Shown: piece after piece, positions 6,638 through 10,542 of the stretch
Layout: every line of letters begins with the position of its first letter
Numbering within the stretch: the first letter of the stretch is position 1
Assembly (NCBI GenBank): GCA_945874115.1
Contig: CAMCFD010000050.1
Span: forward strand, 1-10,542
Source of the DNA: Rickettsia typhi
GTDB taxonomy: Bacteria; Pseudomonadota; Alphaproteobacteria; Rickettsiales; UBA1997
Reading direction: 5' to 3'
DNA: 10,542 nt
Program-made: the position numbers and the translations under genes
The notes under the pieces: model-generated
What the model saw: only the letters and a program-made list of their open reading frames with translations
Told to the model about the DNA's origin: nothing
Database searches by the model: none

Positions 6638-7291
6638 TTAATCGACAAACAGTTTGTCCTCAATAATTTTCGCAATTTCTGCCACCGATTTTGTGCCGTC
6701 AATAATTTTGATTCGGTTGTTTTTTGCCGCAATTTCTAAAAATCCATCGCGCGTTCTTTGATGAAAATCGCGCCCCAATTTTTCATAACGATTATTCGTC
6801 GACCTGTCTTTAATGCGCGCAAATGCTATGTCAACTGACACATCAATCAAGAAAGTTATGTCGGGCGCAAAATCATCAATCGCCATTTCATTGATGCGTT
6901 TGATAAGCGCCAAGTCTGCGCCAAAGCCATATCCTTGATAAGCTAAAGTTGAGTCAAAAAAGCGATCACAAATAACCGTTTTTCCGGCTTCAAGCGCGGG
7001 TTTTATGGTTTTTTCAACATGCTCAATTCTTGCCGCAAAATTTAAAAATATTTCGGTTTTTGTTTCTAATTTTTCTAAATTATCACTGATTAAAATTTCA
7101 CGAATCGCCTCTGAAGCCTTTGTTCCTCCGGGTTCGCGAGTTATTATTGCATCTATATTTTTTTGTGCTAAACTTTCAAGAAGCATTCTGGTTTGCGTTG
7201 ATTTTCCGCAACCTTCAATGCCTTCAAATGTGATAAATTTTGCGCCCGCAAGGCGTGTTTTGCTGTGAATTTCTTTATTTTTATATACCAT
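6638..7291 (-). CDS. tmk: Thymidylate kinase
   Basis: Tmk phosphorylates dTMP to dTDP with ATP, an essential step to dTTP. The 217 residues are slightly above the usual 205-213 because of about 10 extra N-terminal residues. The P-loop is G24-I-E-G-C-G-K-S-T32, with Cys where Ala or Ser is more usual. TREPGG (51-56) and DRFFDSTLAYQG (109-120) form the dTMP site (the family's DRY reads DRF). The LID region is about 156-185, ending RDFHQRTRDGF. The ATG at 7291 is the only possible start: an in-frame TAA lies upstream at 7304-7306, and no ATG, GTG or TTG occurs before the P-loop. The usual downstream partner holB is absent. Its start codon is three bases from that of the divergent SDR gene. Confidence 0.96.
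   Translation of the reverse strand: MVYKNKEIHSKTRLAGAKFITFEGIEGCGKSTQTRMLLESLAQKNIDAIITREPGGTKASEAIREILISDNLEKLETKTEIFLNFAARIEHVEKTIKPALEAGKTVICDRFFDSTLAYQGYGFGADLALIKRINEMAIDDFAPDITFLIDVSVDIAFARIKDRSTNNRYEKLGRDFHQRTRDGFLEIAAKNNRIKIIDGTKSVAEIAKIIEDKLFVD
7260..7287 (+). promoter_or_regulatory. Predicted promoter of the SDR gene, inside tmk, giving a near-leaderless mRNA
   Basis: TTGCTG (7260-7265) and TATATA (7282-7287) are spaced by 16 bases on the plus strand. The -10 box ends 7 bases before the ATG at 7295, so initiation would fall at or within a base or two of the start codon. There is no Shine-Dalgarno before that ATG, which fits leaderless translation. The boxes lie within the first codons of tmk on the other strand. 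Confidence 0.45.
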
Positions 7292-7294
7292 ATT

Positions 7295-8050
7295 ATGAAC
7301 ATTTTAATAACCGGCGCAAGCTCTGGAATAGGACGCGCCTTAGCAATTGAATTTGCAAGCGCCGATGTCAATTTATTTTTGTGCGCTCGTGACTCTAACA
7401 GATTACACGAAACAAAACAAATTTGCAAAGACTTAAAAGCAAATGTTTTTACCAAAGAATTAGACGTGCGAAACCAAGAAGAAGCCGCGATTTGGATCAA
7501 TAAAATCGAAGAAAATTATCCGCTCGATTTAATTATCGCAAACGCCGGAATTTCAGCCGGAACAAGTGGGGGAACCGAAAGCGAAACACAAATTCGCGCC
7601 ATTTTCGACATCAATTTATACGGAGTTTTAAACATTATAAATCCGGCAATTGCAAAAATGAAAACCCGCAAATCGGGACAAATCGCCATAGTTTCTTCCC
7701 TCGCCGGATTTCGCGGCCTGCCGTCAAGCCCAGCCTACAGCGGAAGTAAAGCTGCGGTGAAAGTCTACGGCGAAGGTCTACGCGGAAATTTAGCCGAATT
7801 CGGCATTAAAGTTAGTGTGATTTGCCCCGGCTACATCAAAACGCCGATGACCGACGTCAATAAATTTTACATGCCGTTTTTGATGACGCCGCAAAAATGC
7901 GCCAAAAAAATCGCCAAAGGATTAAGAAAAAATAAATCGCGAATTGTTTTTCCATTCGGACTTTATTTTGTCGTTTGGCTTGCAACGCTACTGCCCGTTT
8001 GCCTCACCGACAAAATATTCGCGAAATTGCCAAAAAAAGAAGGAATGTAA
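7295..8050 (+). CDS. Short-chain dehydrogenase/reductase (SDR), classical type
   Basis: A cytosolic or membrane-associated NAD(P)-dependent oxidoreductase of unknown substrate, 251 residues. The cofactor motif T6-G-A-S-S-G-I-G13 sits at the extreme N-terminus, and ARDSNRL (31-37) follows the second strand, where the Arg suggests NADP use (inference). NAG is at 83-85, the catalytic serine is in IVSSLAG (132-138), and Tyr148-x3-Lys152 completes the triad. CPGYIKTPM (177-185) is the usual SDR loop. A hydrophobic stretch at about 221-236 with a basic tail suggests membrane association, as in several SDRs with a C-terminal amphipathic or hydrophobic helix. I chose ATG 7295 because MNILITGASSGIG is the canonical start; an upstream in-frame GTG at 7265 would add ten unlikely residues inside tmk. 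The gene has no same-strand neighbour. Confidence 0.9.
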   Translation: MNILITGASSGIGRALAIEFASADVNLFLCARDSNRLHETKQICKDLKANVFTKELDVRNQEEAAIWINKIEENYPLDLIIANAGISAGTSGGTESETQIRAIFDINLYGVLNIINPAIAKMKTRKSGQIAIVSSLAGFRGLPSSPAYSGSKAAVKVYGEGLRGNLAEFGIKVSVICPGYIKTPMTDVNKFYMPFLMTPQKCAKKIAKGLRKNKSRIVFPFGLYFVVWLATLLPVCLTDKIFAKLPKKEGM

Positions 8051-8079
8051 ATTAAGCGGCGCTAAAATTGTCGCTTAAT
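8051..8079. terminator. Stem-loop directly after the SDR stop codon
   Basis: ATTAAGCG (8051-8058) pairs perfectly with CGCTTAAT (8072-8079) across a 13-base loop, beginning at the base after the SDR stop and followed by ATTCTT. It lies between convergent genes (SDR plus, ModA-like minus), a likely place for a shared terminator, but the stem is modest and the T-run poor. Confidence 0.4.
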
Positions 8080-8132
8080 ATTCTTGCACAAATTTTATGT
8101 GAGGGGAAGATAACGCCAAGTCTTTTAAATCG

Positions 8133-8936
8133 TTAATTCTCAACGATAAATCCATTTTCTTCAAAAATATCGCGCGCTTGTTTGCTTTTTAAAAACTTTA
8201 AAAACTCGCGCGCCGTATCCATATTGTCGCCCGCAATCACTAACGCCTGATAAAATATTTGTTGGTTTTTTAGTGTCGATAAAACTTTAAATTCAGAATC
8301 TTCGCGAACCTGTGAACCAAGTAAAATCGTATAGCTATCTGGATTGTTCATAATCAAATTCGTAACCGAAGTTTTGTCTTCATAAATTTTCTCAAAAACT
8401 TTTATATTGTTTAAATTCAAGTCTTTCAACAGATTTTGGCTATATTGTCCAAGCGAACTTCCTTGATTGTCAACGATTAAATCTGCGTTAGTTTGATTTA
8501 AAATATTAAGACTTCTGGCGAAATCTAAATCTTCCTCAAGCAATTCTTTCGAGATTTTAATATTATTTTTCGAAGTTATCAAAACCAAAGAATCATTGGC
8601 GATGTGGCCAATGTTATAAATATCAACCAAACCTTTTTGCTTCAAATTATCGATCCAATAACGATGTGCAGAAATAAAAATATCAGCTGGTTCGCCAAAT
8701 TCAATGTCATTTATTAATTCTGCTGAAGAATCAAAGCCAATTGAAATAATAACGGCATTTTTTTGTGAATAAATTCGCGAAATTTTGGTCAAAGCGCCAA
8801 CCATATTTGGTTCGGCTAAAATCGTCAAATTCTTAGGAGAAAGCGCAAAAGAAGACATTGAGCATGAAACAAAAAGCGCAGAAAAGCTGATGAAAAAGCT
8901 TATAAATTTTATCGCTGTTTTTAATTTTCTATGCAT
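8133..8936 (-). CDS. modA: ModA-like periplasmic substrate-binding protein, orphan
   Basis: This is probably an extracytoplasmic binding protein for molybdate or a similar oxyanion in an ABC transporter (ModA family); the family is clearer than the ligand. The 267 residues begin with a basic and hydrophobic signal sequence (about 1-31). ALFVSC (20-25) fits the permissive lipobox pattern with Cys25 as lipid anchor, and SFA at 29-31 is an alternative signal peptidase I site. ModA-type blocks follow: FDSSAELINDIEFGEPADIF (two-part block around residues 68-87), SLVLIT, DNQGSSLGQYSQ in the middle, a TILLGSQV stretch that aligns with the ModA segment before the last domain crossing, and REFLKFLKSKQARDIFEENGF at the C-terminus, split here as the typical AxxFLxFLxSxxAxxIxxxxGF end. 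The ligand serines of ModA are not exactly conserved. No modB or modC lies nearby, and no molybdoenzyme gene is in view. Confidence 0.75.
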   Translation of the reverse strand: MHRKLKTAIKFISFFISFSALFVSCSMSSFALSPKNLTILAEPNMVGALTKISRIYSQKNAVIISIGFDSSAELINDIEFGEPADIFISAHRYWIDNLKQKGLVDIYNIGHIANDSLVLITSKNNIKISKELLEEDLDFARSLNILNQTNADLIVDNQGSSLGQYSQNLLKDLNLNNIKVFEKIYEDKTSVTNLIMNNPDSYTILLGSQVREDSEFKVLSTLKNQQIFYQALVIAGDNMDTAREFLKFLKSKQARDIFEENGFIVEN

Positions 8937-9031
8937 CTATATTTTTGGTACATATCTCATAAAAAACTACGAGATTGTGTTTAACTATTGATTAGCGCAT
9001 AAAACGCCACCACATTTTGTGGAGATCTTTT

Positions 9032-9068
9032 GCAATTATCCATTAATTTGGCATCAAAAGATAATTGC
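9032..9068. repeat. Dispersed hairpin repeat, copy 2 (between nrdB and the ModA-like gene)
   Basis: GCAATTATC (9032-9040) and GATAATTGC (9060-9068) are perfect 9-base inverted arms around a 19-base centre. The whole 37 bases align gaplessly with 3960-3996. The two outermost pairs are G-C and C-G here but A-T and T-A in copy 1, a compensatory difference that preserves the stem. It sits 61 bases past the nrdB stop and 95 bases before the ModA-like start on the same strand. A separate small hairpin, CCACA/TGTGG (9010-9022), lies just beyond it. Confidence 0.65.
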
Positions 9069-9089
9069 TATATTCTTAGAGAAATTATT

Positions 9090-9110
9090 TTTTTTAGTCG
9101 TTCTAAAAAA
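9090..9110 (-). terminator. Candidate nrdB terminator stem-loop
   Basis: TTTTTTAG (9090-9097) and CTAAAAAA (9103-9110) form a perfect 8-bp stem with a 5-base loop, 20 bases downstream of the nrdB stop. It is flanked by further T/A runs on both strands. The stem is nearly all A-T, so efficiency is doubtful. Confidence 0.35.
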
Positions 9111-9129
9111 GCAAAAACTCACGAAAAAA

Positions 9130-10125
9130 CTAAACCGACAACATTTGTTTGCGCGAATTATCAATGTCATCAAAAACTTCTTCCCACGTTCCCGTAGTAG
9201 ACGCTTTCGAATATTCCGTCACGCGATTTTCAAAGAAATTCGTGTGTTCAACGCCGTTCAAAATCTCGTCAAGCCAAGGAAGCGGATTGTCATCAATCAT
9301 ATAAATATCCTTCAAACCAAGCTGGTTCAAGCGTCGATCGGCGATATAGCGAATATATCTTTTCACTTCACGCGAAGTTAAGCCTTCGACATTGCCGAAT
9401 TCAAAAGCCAAATCGATGAACGCATCTTCAAAATGCACAATCGTCGCGCAAGCTTCATAAAGATGTCCTTTAAGTTCAGCGTCCCAAACTTCAGGGTTTT
9501 CTTGAACGAAAGTTCTGAAAAGTTTAATGATCGACATCGTGTGCAAACTCTCGTCGCGCACAGACCAAGCCACAATTTGTCCCATTCCTTTCATTTTGCC
9601 AAAGCGCTGAAAATTGAGCAAAATCGCAAAAGACGCGAAAAGCTGTAATCCTTCGGTAAATCCGCCAAACACGGCCAAAGTTGTCGCAATATCTTTCTTG
9701 GTTTTCACGCCAAATTTATGCATGAAGTCATATTTATCCTTCATTTCTTTATATTTCATGAAAGCCGAATATTCAGTTTCAGGCATTCCGATCGTGTCAA
9801 GCAAATGAGAATAAGCCGCAATATGAACGGTTTCCATATTCGAAAACGCCGCAAGCATCATCTGAACTTCGGTTGGTTGAAAAACTTGCGCATAATGTTT
9901 CATATAGCAATTATTCACCTCAATATCGGCCTGCGTAAAAAAGCGAAAAATTTGCGTCAAAAGATTTTTCTCTCCCGAAGTCAAATTATGCTTCCAATCG
10001 CGCACATCGTCAGCCAGCGGAACTTCTTCCGGAAGCCAGTGAATTTGTTGCTGTTTAAGCCAAGCTTCGTAAGCCCAAGGATAATTAAACGGTTTATAAA
10101 TCGGTTTTGAATCTAATAATGACAT
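9130..10125 (-). CDS. nrdB: Ribonucleotide reductase class Ia small subunit (R2)
   Basis: NrdB holds the diiron-tyrosyl radical cofactor that drives reduction of ribonucleoside diphosphates by its partner NrdA, supplying dNTPs in aerobic cells. The 331 residues are normal for the alphaproteobacterial-type R2. Matching E. coli R2, the metal ligands are Asp67 (in FTQADIEVNN), Glu98 and His101 (METVHIAAY), Glu158 (GGFTEGLQLF), and Glu192 and His195 (RDESLHTMS). The radical tyrosine is Tyr105, four residues after His101, so this is a standard tyrosyl enzyme and not the Phe-type class Ic or a radical-less variant. The C-terminal tail, which docks into NrdA, ends DIDNSRKQMLSV. nrdA is not adjacent: upstream is a 297-base spacer and a divergent peroxiredoxin, downstream a ModA-like gene. 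I could not find a NrdR box upstream. Confidence 0.97.
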   Translation of the reverse strand: MSLLDSKPIYKPFNYPWAYEAWLKQQQIHWLPEEVPLADDVRDWKHNLTSGEKNLLTQIFRFFTQADIEVNNCYMKHYAQVFQPTEVQMMLAAFSNMETVHIAAYSHLLDTIGMPETEYSAFMKYKEMKDKYDFMHKFGVKTKKDIATTLAVFGGFTEGLQLFASFAILLNFQRFGKMKGMGQIVAWSVRDESLHTMSIIKLFRTFVQENPEVWDAELKGHLYEACATIVHFEDAFIDLAFEFGNVEGLTSREVKRYIRYIADRRLNQLGLKDIYMIDDNPLPWLDEILNGVEHTNFFENRVTEYSKASTTGTWEEVFDDIDNSRKQMLSV

Positions 10126-10164
10126 ATCAAAAAATAAAATTTAATTAAATTTAAGTGGATTACA

Positions 10165-10194
10165 ATTTTAACTCTTTTTGATTGAATAAAACAA
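10165..10194 (-). promoter_or_regulatory. Possible nrdB promoter
   Basis: On the minus strand, TTGTTT (10189-10194) and TAAAAT (10165-10170) are spaced by 18 bases and lie 39 bases before the nrdB ATG. The -10 is good and the -35 weak. In this A/T-rich DNA such matches arise by chance, so confidence is limited. Confidence 0.3.
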
Positions 10195-10357
10195 GATGTT
10201 TTTTTATAATATTTACTATGCGCAATTAGCGTAGCATTTCGTAAGGATGGCCTCGATTCTTATCGCTAAAACGCTCTATTTTAAAGGATTAGCGCGTCAA
10301 ACTTCTTGCCTGCACTCACTTCGGTCAAGATAAAATCAAAATCACCAACTTTTATCC

Positions 10358-10385
10358 TTGACTTTTCTTAAGAATTTCTTACAAT
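10358..10385 (+). promoter_or_regulatory. Predicted sigma-70 promoter of the peroxiredoxin gene
   Basis: TTGACT (10358-10363) and TACAAT (10380-10385) are spaced by 16 bases; each differs from consensus at one position. The -10 ends 37 bases before the ATG at 10423, giving a leader of about 30 bases. This is the best promoter match in the window and fits a strongly expressed antioxidant gene. Confidence 0.6.
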
Positions 10386-10422
10386 TACAAGGTGATTCTA
10401 TATTAACTCTAAATTTTAAATT

Positions 10423-10542
10423 ATGTCAGTATTAGTCGGAAAAAAAGCCCCAGATTTCACCGCAGCAGCAGTTATGGGAAATAACGAAATCAACGATAAA
10501 TTCAATTTACACCAATATTTAAACGGCAAAATCGGTGTTTTG
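10423..10542 (+). CDS. Peroxiredoxin (AhpC/Prx1-type), N-terminal part, 3' end outside window
   Basis: Typical 2-Cys peroxiredoxins reduce hydrogen peroxide, organic peroxides and peroxynitrite in the cytoplasm, using thiols recycled by AhpF, thioredoxin or glutaredoxin. Forty codons are visible from ATG 10423 to the window edge with no stop. The start, MSVLVGKKAPDFTAAAV, is the standard N-terminus of this family (VGxxAPDFxAxAV), followed by FNLHQYLNGKIGVL, which leads into the first core strand. The peroxidatic cysteine (expected near residue 47-50 in a FTFVCPTE-like block) lies just beyond the edge, so activity and subtype cannot be confirmed. The start is fixed by the conserved N-terminus and by a promoter 37 bases upstream. 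Annotation as ahpC or as a Prx1-class peroxiredoxin would both be reasonable. Confidence 0.88.
   Translation, partial: MSVLVGKKAPDFTAAAVMGNNEINDKFNLHQYLNGKIGVL

Larger units (their letters stand above)
10126..10422. other. Divergent spacer between nrdB and the peroxiredoxin gene
   Basis: The 297 bases hold a promoter for each flanking gene and a more G/C-rich middle (10219-10335) with two imperfect inverted repeats: CGCTAA (10264-10269) with TTAGCG (10289-10294), and TCTTG (10304-10308) with CAAGA (10326-10330). TTAGCG also occurs at about 10226-10231. The middle may be a decayed dispersed element. No ORF of note is seen. Confidence 0.45.

Noticed and set aside
6478..6732. 84-codon minus-strand open frame overlapping the end of tmk
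   Set aside because: Its first third reads the tmk C-terminus in another frame, and the rest covers an A/T-rich spacer. I see nothing else in 6406-6637 beyond a weak CAGACAAT/ATTGTCTG inverted pair about 60 bases apart.
5046..9080. Similar 20-nt segments at about 5047-5066 and 9061-9080 (ATAATTGCTAT...TTAGA, 17 of 20 match)
   Set aside because: The first covers the mdh -10 box, so a shared promoter motif is conceivable, but the second lies about 125 bases from the next gene start with no good -35. A/T-rich chance similarity is enough to explain it.
1..10542. A previously undescribed multi-gene system
   Set aside because: Every gene except the doubtful small ORF belongs to a well-known family, neighbours are functionally unrelated, and no defence, mobile or biosynthetic cluster logic is visible.

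Overview
This window is ordinary housekeeping DNA from an AT-rich proteobacterium, most probably an alphaproteobacterium. The malate dehydrogenase is of the short LDH-like alphaproteobacterial/rickettsial kind, the ribonucleotide reductase R2 subunit looks alphaproteobacterial, and the spacers carry inverted-repeat elements of the GTCATTCC...GGAATGAC kind that are common in proteobacterial genomes. A proline-biosynthesis gene (proA) argues against a fully reduced intracellular parasite. The order-level assignment is inference.

Layout: positions 1-1925 hold three plus-strand genes: the 3' end of proA, then recR and trmL as a likely transcription unit. A spacer with a long hairpin and a doubtful small ORF (2134-2337) separates them from a minus-strand block: ftsI (septal transpeptidase), mdh (malate dehydrogenase), qor (zinc-free quinone oxidoreductase) and tmk (thymidylate kinase). 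A plus-strand short-chain dehydrogenase/reductase is divergent from tmk with only three bases between the two start codons. Then come two minus-strand genes: an orphan ModA-like periplasmic binding protein and nrdB (class Ia ribonucleotide reductase small subunit). The window ends in the first 40 codons of a plus-strand peroxiredoxin with a good promoter.

The genes do not form one pathway. tmk and nrdB both serve dTTP/dNTP supply, recR serves recombination repair, ftsI division, mdh the TCA cycle, trmL tRNA wobble modification, and the peroxiredoxin (possibly qor) redox defence. Genes usually found in clusters stand alone here: ftsI without dcw partners, nrdB without nrdA next to it, and modA without modBC. 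This suggests a scrambled gene order.

I see no prophage, CRISPR array, toxin-antitoxin module, tRNA/rRNA or defence island, and no convincing undescribed multi-gene system. The signals most worth a second look are non-coding: a pair of dispersed hairpin repeats (3959-3997 and 9032-9068) whose terminal base pairs differ in a compensatory way, and the tmk/SDR head-to-head junction, where the SDR promoter appears to lie inside tmk and to give a leaderless mRNA.
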